Shown one piece after another: positions 17,157-26,232 of a DNA stretch of 44,322 bases. Within the stretch, counting starts at the first letter, position 1. Every line of letters begins with the position of its first letter. The position numbers and the translations under genes are program-made. The stretch is from Thermoplasmatota archaeon (lineage in GTDB: Archaea > Thermoplasmatota > E2 > DHVEG-1). Below the pieces are notes generated by a model that saw only the letters and a program-made list of their open reading frames with translations, had not been told where the DNA came from and made no database searches. The stretch covers positions 1 through 44,322 of the forward strand of contig JAFGPP010000143.1 of the NCBI GenBank assembly GCA_016936135.1. The letters are read 5' to 3'.

Positions 17157-18203
17157 ATGCGTGTTTTAATAACGGGGCATAAGGGCTACATCGGAAGCGT
17201 TATGGTGCCTATGTTCCAAGCTGAAGGGTATGATGTTGTTGGACTTGATAGTGATCTCTTTGATGGTTGCATTTTTGGTGATTCATCCATCTGTAATGGT
17301 ATCCCAAATATTCCATATATGCGAAAAGACATTCGTGATGTAAAGCTTTCTGATCTAAAAAATATTGATGCAGTTGTTCATCTTTGTGCTTTATCAAATG
17401 ATCCGCTTGGAAATTTTAATCCAGAAGTGACTTTTGAGATAAATTATAAAGCTTCAGTTAAACTAGCTAAACTAGCGAAAAAGGCTGGAGTGCACCGATA
17501 TCTTTACACTTCATCTTGCAGTGTCTATGGAGCTGCTGGTACGGAAATTGTTGATGAAACTTCTAAACCAAATCCTGTTACTCCTTATGGATCATCTAAA
17601 GCAAAATCCGAAAAAGAGATTTCAAAATTAGCTGATAATGATTTTAGCCCAACGTTTTTCCGTCCGGCAACAGCCTACGGAGTATCTCCGATGCTAAGAT
17701 TTGATTTGGTTCTCAACAATCTAGTTGCATGGGCATATACTACTGGAATTGTTTTACTGAAAAGTGATGGTACAGCTTGGCGACCAATTGTTCATATTGA
17801 AGATATATCTAGAGCTTTTTTGGCTGCACTTGACAGTCCCCCTGATTTAATTCATAATCAGATTTTTAATGTTGGGATCACTGAGGAGAATTATAGAGTT
17901 CGAGAGCTTGCAAATATCGCAAAAGAAACTGTTCCTAATTCCAAAATTAACTTTGCTAAAGATGCCGACGCTGATAAGCGGTCTTATAGGGTTGATTTCA
18001 GCAAAATAGCCACTAAGTTGCCAAATTATAAACCGAAATGGAACGCACATCTAGGAGCAAAACAACTGTATGAGACATATAAAAAAGTTGGTTTCAATCT
18101 TAATGATTTTGAAGGGCCTAGATATAGACGGATTTCATATCTTGAAAACGCTGTTAGTAATGGTTCTTTTGATAACAAGTTACGTAGATCAAGGGAGTCG
18201 TAG
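17157..18203 (+). CDS. Extended SDR sugar epimerase/reductase
   Basis: The protein has 348 residues. It opens [14 protein letters not shown], the GxxGxxG NAD(P) loop, and holds [20 protein letters not shown] and the YGSSK active-site pair (Tyr-x-x-x-Lys). [14 protein letters not shown] and [12 protein letters not shown] are typical of nucleotide-sugar epimerases. A strong ribosome binding site (AAGGAGAG) precedes the ATG by 9 bases; the gap in front (16923-17156) is very AT-rich without a gene. The stop is 2 bases from the next gene, a C-methyltransferase, so the two should act on the same sugar. In other genomes this SDR and the methyltransferase accompany glucose-1-phosphate cytidylyltransferase. 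A 4-keto-reduction or epimerisation step of a branched CDP- or dTDP-sugar is my inference. Confidence 0.88.
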   Translation: MRVLITGHKGYIGSVMVPMFQAEGYDVVGLDSDLFDGCIFGDSSICNGIPNIPYMRKDIRDVKLSDLKNIDAVVHLCALSNDPLGNFNPEVTFEINYKASVKLAKLAKKAGVHRYLYTSSCSVYGAAGTEIVDETSKPNPVTPYGSSKAKSEKEISKLADNDFSPTFFRPATAYGVSPMLRFDLVLNNLVAWAYTTGIVLLKSDGTAWRPIVHIEDISRAFLAALDSPPDLIHNQIFNVGITEENYRVRELANIAKETVPNSKINFAKDADADKRSYRVDFSKIATKLPNYKPKWNAHLGAKQLYETYKKVGFNLNDFEGPRYRRISYLENAVSNGSFDNKLRRSRES

Positions 18204-18205
18204 CG

Positions 18206-19447
18206 ATGAAAACAAAAAATTATGAAAAAATTTCGAGATGCCGATCGTGTGGAAATGTTGATATTAAATCCATCATGTGTTTCGGAAAAACTCCGTTAGC
18301 TGATGCATTGTTAACGCGAGATCAACTTGAAAAGCCAGAAATATTAGTGCCATTAACTCTTGCCTTCTGTCCAGAATGTAGCCTTGTTCAAATACTCGAA
18401 ACTGTAGATCCTGAAATTCTCTTCTGTCGAGATTATCCATATTTTTCCTCTACATCACAGGCATATCTATCTCATTCAAGAGAAAATGCTCAAGAATTAA
18501 TTGAGTTACGGAATTTGGATTCTACAAGCTTAGTAATTGAGCCAGCTTGCAATGACGGATACATGCTTAAAAATTTTGTCCAGCATGGGATTTCAGCTAT
18601 AGGAATTGATCCTGCTAGTGAGCCCCTAAAGGAGGCAAAAAAAGCAGGTATTAAAACTCTTAATGCGTTCTTTTCTAAAGAACTTTCTAATGAGCTTCGG
18701 AAAAAAGGAGTTCAGGCTGATGTTTTGATTGCGAATAATGTTTTAGCACATGTTGCAGATCTTAATGGTTTTGTAGAAGCTATTCAAAAGATTTTGAAGG
18801 TTGATGGAGTAGCTGTTATAGAAGTTCCTTATGTAGTTGACTTAATAACTAACCTTGAGTTTGATACAATCTATCATCAACATCTTTGTTATTTCTCGCT
18901 AAAAGCTCTTGACCATTTGTTTAGAAGCCACTCTTTGTACATTAATGATGTCAAGCATTTGCCTATTCATGGAGGTTCATTAAGAATATACGTTGAACCG
19001 AAGGAGAATGTTGGAGATTCGGTAAAATCAATGTTGAAAAATGAAGAATCTAAAGGAGTTGACAAGTTCATTTATTATAAAGACTTTGCCACACATATTC
19101 GCGAATTGCGAGAATCGATAATGGCTATTCTTCATGATTTTAAGCAGCAAGGAAGGAACATTGCTGCCTACGGAGCGGCGGCTAAAGCAACGACCTTCCT
19201 GAGTTATTTTGGAATTGACAAGAAAATTGTTGATTATATTGTTGACTTAAATCCTTTCAAACACGGTCGTTATATGGGTGGAAATCATTTGCCAATATTT
19301 TCTACAACAAGACTTTTGGATGAAATGCCTGATTATGTTTTATTGCTTACTTGGAATTTTGCGGAGGAAATATTAAGCCAACAGCAATCTTATCGCCAAA
19401 ATGGAGGCAAATTCATAATCCCCATTCCGAAACCTAAGATTGTATAA
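18206..19447 (+). CDS. Sugar C-methyltransferase of the TylC3/NovU type
   Basis: The protein has 413 residues with the three parts of this family. First comes a zinc-binding N-terminal domain (CRSCG near residue 11 and CPECS near residue 57). Second is a SAM-binding domain ([12 protein letters not shown], and NNVLAHVAD as the post-I motif). Third is the C-terminal domain with [13 protein letters not shown] and [23 protein letters not shown] contains the Tyr and His that act on the keto-sugar in TcaB9-type enzymes, with Gln where that enzyme has Glu. The family adds a methyl group to C3 of an NDP-4-keto-6-deoxy sugar and so makes a branched sugar. GGGAG lies just before the ATG; the gene is 2 bases from the SDR. 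Confidence 0.9.
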   Translation: MKTKNYEKISRCRSCGNVDIKSIMCFGKTPLADALLTRDQLEKPEILVPLTLAFCPECSLVQILETVDPEILFCRDYPYFSSTSQAYLSHSRENAQELIELRNLDSTSLVIEPACNDGYMLKNFVQHGISAIGIDPASEPLKEAKKAGIKTLNAFFSKELSNELRKKGVQADVLIANNVLAHVADLNGFVEAIQKILKVDGVAVIEVPYVVDLITNLEFDTIYHQHLCYFSLKALDHLFRSHSLYINDVKHLPIHGGSLRIYVEPKENVGDSVKSMLKNEESKGVDKFIYYKDFATHIRELRESIMAILHDFKQQGRNIAAYGAAAKATTFLSYFGIDKKIVDYIVDLNPFKHGRYMGGNHLPIFSTTRLLDEMPDYVLLLTWNFAEEILSQQQSYRQNGGKFIIPIPKPKIV

Positions 19448-19508
19448 TATTCTCCATCATCTTTCTATTTTCTGTCTATTTTTGTCCTCCTTTGGAACGG
19501 TAATATAC

Positions 19509-20855
19509 TTGAAAATTGCGATAGTGAATCAGCCTTTTGGTACTATACCGTTGCCGTGGACTGGAAGTGGCGGTTCAATTGATATTTGGACATATGAAGT
19601 GGCGCGGCGATTAGCTAAATCTTGTGAAGTAGTTGTTTATACGAGAAAGGACAAAGGACAGAAAGAATTAGAATCAGACCAAAATGTACGTTATCGACGG
19701 ATATCAACTACTTTGGATGAATGGTATCCCAGAATCTCGTACATTCTGGATAAGCTGAAAAAAATTTCAGTTACGAGTTCACTTGCCCGAACTATGGAAC
19801 ATTTATTTTTTTTCCGGGACACTAAACGTCCATTTTTTGCTTCTCCTCTCTACTACTTAAATTATGCTTTACAAGTTGCAAAAGACTTAAAAAAGGAAAA
19901 TTGTGATGTTGTACATCTCTTTAATTTTTCTCATTTTGCTCCTATAATCAGAGCTTTTAATCCAAGAGCAAAAATTGTTCTAAACATGCGTTGTGAGTGG
20001 TTAACGGTTCTTGACCAACGCATGATAAAAAAAAGGCTTAGATACATAAATTTAGTAATTGGCTGTAGTAAATATATTATTAACAGCATCAGACATCATT
20101 TCCCAGAATTTAGAGGAAAATGTACCTTACCAATCGAGACAAACGGGGTTGATGTTGATGTTTTTTCGAGTAAAGTTGATCAAGATAACATGAAACATAG
20201 TAAAGAAAAACAGCTATTGTTTGTTGGAAGAATATCGCCTGAAAAAGGGTTACATGTGCTAATTGATGCCTTACAGAAAGTAGTCGAACAATATCCTGAA
20301 GTAAGGCTTAAAATCGTTGGTCCCATAAAAGGCGGTTCATTGTCTCGTGATTTTCTTCTTACTTTGAGCGACACTAAACTCGTCCAAAAATTATCTTCGT
20401 TTTATGACAAAAATGATACTAGCTACATATCATACCTGCAAAATCAAATTCATTCACTTGGTATAGAAGATAATGTGGCCTTCACGGGTTTTGTACCCAA
20501 TTCTCAAGTGCTTGACTACTACCAGGCTGCAGATATCTTGGTTAATCCTTCGTTTAGTGAATCTTTTGGTAGAAGTCTGATTGAGGCCATGGCTTGTGAA
20601 GTGCCTGTTGTTGCAACTAGAATAGGTGGCATGCTAGAAATTGTTGAAAATGGTAAAACTGGACTTTTGGTTGAACCTGGAGACGCTTCTATTTTGTCTG
20701 AGGCAATCCTTTGCCTTTTTAATGATGAAGAATTGAGGAAATCAATGGGAAAAGCTGCGCGAAAGCGTGTCATTAAATTCTTTTCTTGGGAAAAAGTTGT
20801 TGAAAACTTGTTATGTGAGTACAAGAATATTCGTGATTTCAATGTATGTAGATAA
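19509..20855 (+). CDS. GT4 glycosyltransferase
   Basis: The protein has 448 residues from TTG 19509. LKIAIVNQPFGTIPLPWTGSGG is the acceptor-domain start with the Gly loop; KQLLFVGRISPEKGLHVLIDAL is the donor start, and ESFGRSLIEAMACEVPVVAT the E-x7-E motif. NGKTGLLVEPGD and VIKFFSWEKVVENLL complete it. An earlier TTG at 19440 would overlap the methyltransferase by 8 bases and add a hydrophobic 23-residue leader, which is unusual for GT4, so I prefer the start next to the first beta strand, even though its GGAACGG is only a weak ribosome binding site. The insert at about residues 290-320 is longer than average. Confidence 0.88.
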   Translation: MKIAIVNQPFGTIPLPWTGSGGSIDIWTYEVARRLAKSCEVVVYTRKDKGQKELESDQNVRYRRISTTLDEWYPRISYILDKLKKISVTSSLARTMEHLFFFRDTKRPFFASPLYYLNYALQVAKDLKKENCDVVHLFNFSHFAPIIRAFNPRAKIVLNMRCEWLTVLDQRMIKKRLRYINLVIGCSKYIINSIRHHFPEFRGKCTLPIETNGVDVDVFSSKVDQDNMKHSKEKQLLFVGRISPEKGLHVLIDALQKVVEQYPEVRLKIVGPIKGGSLSRDFLLTLSDTKLVQKLSSFYDKNDTSYISYLQNQIHSLGIEDNVAFTGFVPNSQVLDYYQAADILVNPSFSESFGRSLIEAMACEVPVVATRIGGMLEIVENGKTGLLVEPGDASILSEAILCLFNDEELRKSMGKAARKRVIKFFSWEKVVENLLCEYKNIRDFNVCR

Positions 20856-21693
20856 TTTGAATGAGTATTGTCGTCGAATTTTCAAGTCTTCAATGAATAA
20901 TTTTATGTGTGAAATTGGCGAGAATGATTTACGTAAATCTGCGATTATTTTTTCACCTCATCCAGATGATGAGACGCTTGGTTGTGGCGGAACTATTATT
21001 AAGAAAAAAAGATTTGATGCAGATGTATCAATAGTAATTTTGACTGATGGGAGTCAATCGCATTCAGCTTTTATTTCTAGGGACGAGCTAAAATTTATGC
21101 GTGCACGGAATGCATTGGCTGCTACTCATGTATTAGGTGTCGATGAAAATGATGTCTTTTTTTTAGAGTTCGAAAATCGGAAATTATATGAAAATTTTAA
21201 TTCAGCTGTTCAAAAAGTGAAAGAGATTCTTATGGATTTGCAACCTGAAGAAATCTTTATCCCTTATTATAAGGAGCCCCTCTTTTGGTCAACAGACCAC
21301 CTTGCCACTACTAAAGTGGTACTTTCTGCACTTGCTCTTTCTGGGCTAAATACTGTAATAAATGAATATCCCATTGGATTTTGGGGTCATTGGCCATGGA
21401 CGTCAACCTTGCTGCAGGATGTGTGGAAAAAGAGTTTGTATGCTTGGACAAGTTATCTTTTTTCAGGCTTGTATATGTTGAAGGATTTTAGGTTTTTTGT
21501 TCAGATTAACGATGTTTTAGAGATTAAACGTGCTGCCTTGTTTAAGTATAAGACTCAGATGACGCGACTTTTTTCAAATCTTAATTGGCCTATCCTTGAA
21601 GATGTGTCTAATGGTGAATTTTTGAAGTGTTTCTTTCAAGATCGCGAAGTTTTTCGTCGTTATTCTTTTGTTAAACCAGCTTTCATTAATTGA
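20842..21693 (+). CDS. PIG-L/LmbE-family deacetylase
   Basis: The protein has 283 residues. IIFSPHPDDETLGCGGTI carries the zinc motif HPDDE at 40-44, and STDHLATTKVV holds the second zinc His region. Members remove the acetyl group from GlcNAc or similar N-acetyl sugars on lipids or small molecules. It overlaps the preceding GT4 by 14 bases at ATG 20842, which suggests translational coupling and action on the product or acceptor of that enzyme. A later ATG at 20893 is also possible. The free amine it would leave is a natural target for the N-acyltransferases in the next block; that link is inferred from position. Confidence 0.85.
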   Translation: MYVDNLNEYCRRIFKSSMNNFMCEIGENDLRKSAIIFSPHPDDETLGCGGTIIKKKRFDADVSIVILTDGSQSHSAFISRDELKFMRARNALAATHVLGVDENDVFFLEFENRKLYENFNSAVQKVKEILMDLQPEEIFIPYYKEPLFWSTDHLATTKVVLSALALSGLNTVINEYPIGFWGHWPWTSTLLQDVWKKSLYAWTSYLFSGLYMLKDFRFFVQINDVLEIKRAALFKYKTQMTRLFSNLNWPILEDVSNGEFLKCFFQDREVFRRYSFVKPAFIN

Positions 21694-21846
21694 ATAGACT
21701 ACTTATTGTCTGATTAAAATTTGTGGAATCTGTTGATCCAACCAAGGATTTAGAAAGATTTTTTGATATTGTGGCAGATATTTAGGGTTCAGAATTCTTA
21801 TTAACTTAATTTAGACCTATAATGGATTAATGTTTGAGGAATAGTT

Positions 21847-22698
21847 ATGGTGAACCCTTCTTTTCTTGCAAATACTTTGAATATGAACCCTAAGAATTTG
21901 TCGATTTGTGTTCTTGGTTTGGGTGAAATTGGTTCGTCTGCCCTAGATTACATTCGAGATAAGCAACTAAATGTGTTTGGTTATGATATTAACCCTGAAG
22001 TTGTCCAGAAAACTAAGGAGAAAGGAATATTAGCTTTTTCAGAGTGGAATGACGTTCCTGATGCAAATATATACATAATATGTGTAGCTACATGGAACAA
22101 GAATGGAGAGCCTGATTTAACACCTGTTTTTGATGTTTCCAAGAAGATCGCACAAAAAGCAAATAATGGTATCTTGGTTTCAATTGAGAGTACTATTGTT
22201 CCTGGGACTTCAAGAAAGGTTCATAGTTCTATTCTGAAGGGAGTTGAACTTGTGCATGTTCCCCACAGATTCTGGAATGAGGCTCCTGTTGAACATGGAG
22301 TTAGACAGCTTCGAGTAATTGGGAGCGTAGACGCAGAGAGTATGGAATCAGGAAGAATATTTTATGGAGACATTCTTGGTATTCCATTAAGTGAAACAGC
22401 TTCGATAGAGATAGCAGAAATTTGTAAAGTATCTGAAAATGCTTATCGTTATGTTCAGATTGCCTTTGCAGAAGAGCTTAGGATGATATGTGAGGATTTG
22501 GGATTGAATTTTCAAGAAGTTCGAAAGGCTTGCAATACAAAATGGAATGTAGAAATTTTGGATGCTAGGGATGGAATAGGTGGTAAATGCCTTCCAAAAG
22601 ACAGGCGTAATCTTGCGTCTTTATCAAAATATAACACTTTATTAACGGCTTCAAAAACGGTTGATACGCTGTATCGTGAATGGCTAAAAAAGAAGTAA
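21847..22698 (+). CDS. Short nucleotide-sugar dehydrogenase-like protein
   Basis: The protein has 283 residues. SICVLGLGEIGSSAL is an NAD-binding loop of the UDP-glucose/GDP-mannose dehydrogenase family, SIESTIVPGTSRKV its conserved middle part, CKVSENAYRYVQIAFAEEL the central dimer helix, and DGIGGKCLPKDRRNL the active-site Cys motif (GGxCxPKD). The usual C-terminal UDP-binding domain (about 130 further residues) is absent, and the stop is clean. With Cys and Lys present it may be a dedicated short form with its own substrate and not a broken gene. GAGGA stands about 7 bases before the ATG. Oxidation of an activated sugar to an uronic acid is the usual family reaction; without the UDP-binding part the substrate is open. 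Confidence 0.82.
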   Translation: MVNPSFLANTLNMNPKNLSICVLGLGEIGSSALDYIRDKQLNVFGYDINPEVVQKTKEKGILAFSEWNDVPDANIYIICVATWNKNGEPDLTPVFDVSKKIAQKANNGILVSIESTIVPGTSRKVHSSILKGVELVHVPHRFWNEAPVEHGVRQLRVIGSVDAESMESGRIFYGDILGIPLSETASIEIAEICKVSENAYRYVQIAFAEELRMICEDLGLNFQEVRKACNTKWNVEILDARDGIGGKCLPKDRRNLASLSKYNTLLTASKTVDTLYREWLKKK

Positions 22699-22868
22699 AC
22701 GATTAGCTGAACTTATTTTCAGCCATCTTTACAATTTCTTTAACAAAATTGGGAACCATTTTACTCTTTTATTTTCTATCTTAATAATGCAGAACTTTAT
22801 TTTAATAGATTATTGAAGTAGAATTAGAGAATTAGTAACTTTTTAATAATTTTTTTTGGAGAAATCTA

Positions 22869-23777
22869 ATGATTTATAGACTTGAAAAAGAAAAACGCAA
22901 GAATGTGCTTTCTTTATACGAAGGATTGCATTTCACTGTTGCTGTTAATGCAATAATTGAAGAGAATCGATCCGGAGAGATATATGTAGATAATGTGGAA
23001 AAGCCCAGATCTGCTTTCACTGTAGATATAAAAGGTCGCGAATGCTACCTAGTTGGATTCTCAGAAAATGATGAATTCAATTCTTCAGTTCAAAAATTAA
23101 TAGTGGAGAAAATTATTCCAACGTTAAATAGTGAATTCTCTGTTTTGCACTTTTTTCCGGATATATGGGCGGAAAAAATTCATGTTTTTTTAAGGAATGA
23201 GCGACCTTGGAAACGTTACATGTTGTGGTTTAAGAATTTTAAGTGGTTAAAAATTAATTGGCAGGCGCTAATGCCTGCTGGTTTTTCTGTTGAGCGGATC
23301 GATGAAGCATTCTTACGAAGAGTTGGTTTAAAGAACCTTGATAATGTGTTAAAGGTTGTTCTGAATTGGAATTCTTTTAATGATTTCTTGATGAACGGGT
23401 ATGGTCTTTGTTTAATTCATGGGAATGTGATTGTTAGTTGGTGTGTGTTTAACAGACGTGCGGGAAATAAATGCGAGATTGTTATTATGACTGATGAAAA
23501 ACATAGGAATGCTGGGTTAGCTACACTCATGAGTGCTGCTCTTTTAGATTATTGTCATTCAAAGAATTTAACCCCTTTTTGGCATTGTTCTAGGGAAAAT
23601 TTTTCTTCGATTGTGGTGGCTAAAAAAATAGGCTTTAAACAAGCATCAGTTTATCCAGTCTATTACTGGATTCCTCGATGGTATACTTATTTACGTTGGA
23701 TTTTGGAAAAAAATCCCGGAGCATTTGTTTCTCTGGCACATCGTGGAATACAACGTTTGTTGTTCAAACATAAATAA
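22869..23777 (+). CDS. GNAT-family N-acetyltransferase (GNAT_acetyltran type)
   Basis: The protein has 302 residues. The C-terminal half is a GNAT fold: IVIMTDEKHRNAGLATLM contains the R-x-x-G-x-A acetyl-CoA loop, followed by the FWHCSRENFSSIVVAKKIGF helix that is typical for the acceptor side. The N-terminal half (1-150) is an alpha/beta region without clear match, as in the PF12746 group. GGAGAA lies 7 bases before the ATG. It opens a run of three acyltransferase-like genes and probably acylates an amino group on a sugar or a small precursor. Confidence 0.8.
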   Translation: MIYRLEKEKRKNVLSLYEGLHFTVAVNAIIEENRSGEIYVDNVEKPRSAFTVDIKGRECYLVGFSENDEFNSSVQKLIVEKIIPTLNSEFSVLHFFPDIWAEKIHVFLRNERPWKRYMLWFKNFKWLKINWQALMPAGFSVERIDEAFLRRVGLKNLDNVLKVVLNWNSFNDFLMNGYGLCLIHGNVIVSWCVFNRRAGNKCEIVIMTDEKHRNAGLATLMSAALLDYCHSKNLTPFWHCSRENFSSIVVAKKIGFKQASVYPVYYWIPRWYTYLRWILEKNPGAFVSLAHRGIQRLLFKHK

Positions 23778-23805
23778 AATTTTGAGTTTAGTTGGAGATT
23801 TTAAA

Positions 23806-25005
23806 ATGAACCTTTCAATTAATGCAATTACTGATATGTCAGAGTTTCAGAGAATTGAAAAACAGTTTGACTCTTTTGTTGCTGAATGGAGTGAGAACCC
23901 ATTCGTCTCTAGCGTTTTCATAAAGAATGGTGCCCAACTCAGCAACTTCAGAGGATGGAAGCCACTGTTATTGATCGTTTATGACTCAGATAAAATTGTG
24001 GGCATGGCTCCTTTGGCTTTTCGAAAAAGACTCGGGATTCTTTTTGTGCAGTTTCTTTACGGTCCAAATTTTTTAATGGATTTTGTGGTTCATAAAAAAT
24101 ATCGTGAAGTTTGTGTTAAGAAAATATTGCATACTTTGATAAGCTTTTATAAGTGTAGGTTTGTGGATCTGACCTTTTCGGAAGAATCATCCACTTTAAA
24201 ACTGTTAAAAAAAGTTTGTACTGAATTTCATATATATTTTAAAACTATGGACTCATCATTTGGCGGACACCGAGTTATTTCCCTCACTGGCACATGGGAT
24301 GATTTTGTAAATGCTAGTGATGGTAAAGTTAGACGTAAACTTAATCGAATTGAGAGAAAATTCAGAATGCTTGGTGATTGTCGGATAACTTGTGTGGAAA
24401 GACTTGACGATGATCCAATGGTTTGTGAGAAAATCATAAAACTTGATGGGCTTAGTTGGAAAAAAAATTGGATGGACTCTAGGGGAATTGCGTACGATCC
24501 AGAATTGTCGATAACTCTTAATGCAGTACGTGAAACGGATAATGCTGCTTCTATCTTTACATGGAAGACATATTTTCTTGAGTTGAATGGCAAGGTTATC
24601 GCTTATCTTTTAATTTTTAGAGAAAGGGGTTCAGTAATTTTCAAACGGGCATCATATGACAATGCTTACAAGAAGTTTTCACCTGGTATCTTTTTGTTCA
24701 ATGATGTGATTCGTGAAATTTTTGATGAAGAAAATGTTAAAGTGATAGATTGGTGTGCAGACCATCGTTATCAGAAACTATGGGCTTCAATTTTATTGTC
24801 CAATACTGTAATAAGTATTAGAAATGGATTTTTGCTGAATAGTCTAGAGCGACTTCTGGAATTTCCTATTGTTAAACGTGTCGCGTTTCCTTTGTATTGC
24901 CTAAAATGTTTGTTGTTGACGCATAGGGCTAATCCTTTAGTAACGGATTATAAAAGTGATCAAAACGAATTTAAATTCACTGATTGCGGAGAAAATTTAT
25001 CGTAG
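23806..25005 (+). CDS. FemAB/BioF2-like acyltransferase (Acetyltransf_6 type)
   Basis: The protein has 399 residues. It has two tandem GNAT-like halves: WKPLLLIVYDSDKIVGMAPLA in the first and LELNGKVIAYLLIFRERGS followed by SYDNAYKKFSPGIFLFNDVI in the second, the usual BioF2/FemAB order. WADH-type CADHRYQKLWAS closes the fold. GGAGAT lies 9 bases before ATG 23806, so I reject an upstream in-frame ATG at 23725 that would overlap the GNAT gene. Family members add an acyl group or, in Fem proteins, an amino acid from tRNA to cell-wall precursors. Nothing here decides between the two. Confidence 0.82.
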   Translation: MNLSINAITDMSEFQRIEKQFDSFVAEWSENPFVSSVFIKNGAQLSNFRGWKPLLLIVYDSDKIVGMAPLAFRKRLGILFVQFLYGPNFLMDFVVHKKYREVCVKKILHTLISFYKCRFVDLTFSEESSTLKLLKKVCTEFHIYFKTMDSSFGGHRVISLTGTWDDFVNASDGKVRRKLNRIERKFRMLGDCRITCVERLDDDPMVCEKIIKLDGLSWKKNWMDSRGIAYDPELSITLNAVRETDNAASIFTWKTYFLELNGKVIAYLLIFRERGSVIFKRASYDNAYKKFSPGIFLFNDVIREIFDEENVKVIDWCADHRYQKLWASILLSNTVISIRNGFLLNSLERLLEFPIVKRVAFPLYCLKCLLLTHRANPLVTDYKSDQNEFKFTDCGENLS

Positions 25006-25094
25006 CAATTATTATCTCTCAATTTTTGATGTTTATGAATATTTTTTGACTTTAATAATTTTTATTTTAGGCAAACTCGTTAGAGTGTGAGTCC

Positions 25095-26167
25095 ATGAAA
25101 ATAGTTGAAGTTAGGAATTATAGGGATTTTATGGCTCTGGAAGAGTTTTGGAAAGACCTGCTTAATTATTGTTCTCATACAATTTTTTCTACTTGGGAAT
25201 GGGTTTCGACATGGTGGAAATATTTTGGAAAGGAACGCGATCTCAGAATATTGCTTGCGAAGGAAAAAGAACATCTGATTGGTATTGCTCCACTTATGCT
25301 ATCTCGTTATCCTTTTCTGTATAATCGAACTAAACTTCGCAAAATAGAGTTCATTGGAAGAGGTAATGCAGATTACAACCAGTTTCTTTTCAGAAAGGGA
25401 ATGAATGAACATCCGAATTTTTTTATTAACCATCTTCTAAAAGCCTCTGATTGGGATATTATCGAACTAGTAGATGTAAGTGAAGAAAGTTCTTCAGTTG
25501 ATATTTTGCGATCAATAAATAAATTCTCCGAGCTAAACGTTTGCAATTTTTGTCCGTATATTACTTTGCCTTCTTCACTTCAAGATTACACAAAAAGTTT
25601 AAGTCGAAATTTGAGGAAAAATTTGAGTAAAAGAATGAAAAGACTTGAAAAAGATTATAGAGTTGAGTTTAAAACTCAACATGATTTTGGTTCATTAAGA
25701 GAAGCTATGGAACTGTTTTTTGATTTGCACGATAAAAGGTGGGCATAAAGGAAGGACAGAGTGCCTTTATTTATGGGCTAAATCGCGATTTTCATTTTGA
25801 TTTGGCTCAAGTTTTTGATGAAAAAAACTGGTTAGATCTCAATTTTTTGGTAGTAGATGATAATCCCATCGCGGCAATGTATTCTTTTGATTATGCATCA
25901 AAAAAATATGGATATAATACTGGGTTTGACCCGGAATTTGCTAAGTATGGAATAGGTAACATGCTAAAAAATTATTCGATTGAAGAATCTATAAAAAAGG
26001 GGTTAAGGGAGTATGATCTGCTTAGGGGTCGTGAGTCTTATAAATCGAATTGGGCTACAGGGTTTAGAGAAAATTTTGTTGCACGAATGGCTAATAGAAG
26101 CTGGCGTGGATCATTGTTTTTGCAAATAAACAAAGTCAAACAACATTTTAAAAGTGATAGTAACTAA
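25095..26167 (+). pseudogene. FemAB/BioF2-like acyltransferase split by a -1 frameshift
   Basis: The first half (25095-25748) reads MKIVEVRNYRDFM, WVSTWWKYFGKERDL and LRKNLSKRMKRLEK and ends ...LHDKRWA-stop. The second half is open from 25739 in the other frame as GIKEGQSAFIYGL and contains NFLVVDDNPIAAMYSF, TGFDPEFAKYGIGNML and YDLLRGRESYKSNW. These are the two halves of one Acetyltransf_6 protein of about 357 residues. One extra G in the GGG run at 25741-25743 would join them as DLHDKRW-GIKEG. There is no classical slippery heptamer at the junction, so this looks like a base lost from a G-run: either a real mutation or an assembly error. The second part has no good start of its own. If repaired it would be a paralogue of the protein before it. 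Confidence 0.8.
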
Positions 26168-26232
26168 TTATCCTATTGTCTAAAGCAAATGACGTTTGAA
26201 TATTCACATATTATAAAAGGTTAGTGAGAGAA

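Noticed and set aside
20519-20842. Minus-strand open frame of 107 codons
   Set aside because: It is the antisense of the GT4 donor-binding domain, including the E-x7-E motif.
21723-21785. Short frame VESVDPTKDLERFFDIVADI before the dehydrogenase gene
   Set aside because: It looks like the tail of a glycosyltransferase or epimerase, but 20 residues without a start or clear motif do not support a feature.
25731-25750. Programmed -1 frameshift at the split FemAB-like gene
   Set aside because: The zero-frame codons AAA AGG TGG do not form an X-XXY-YYZ slippery heptamer and I see no strong hairpin just downstream; a lost G explains it better.
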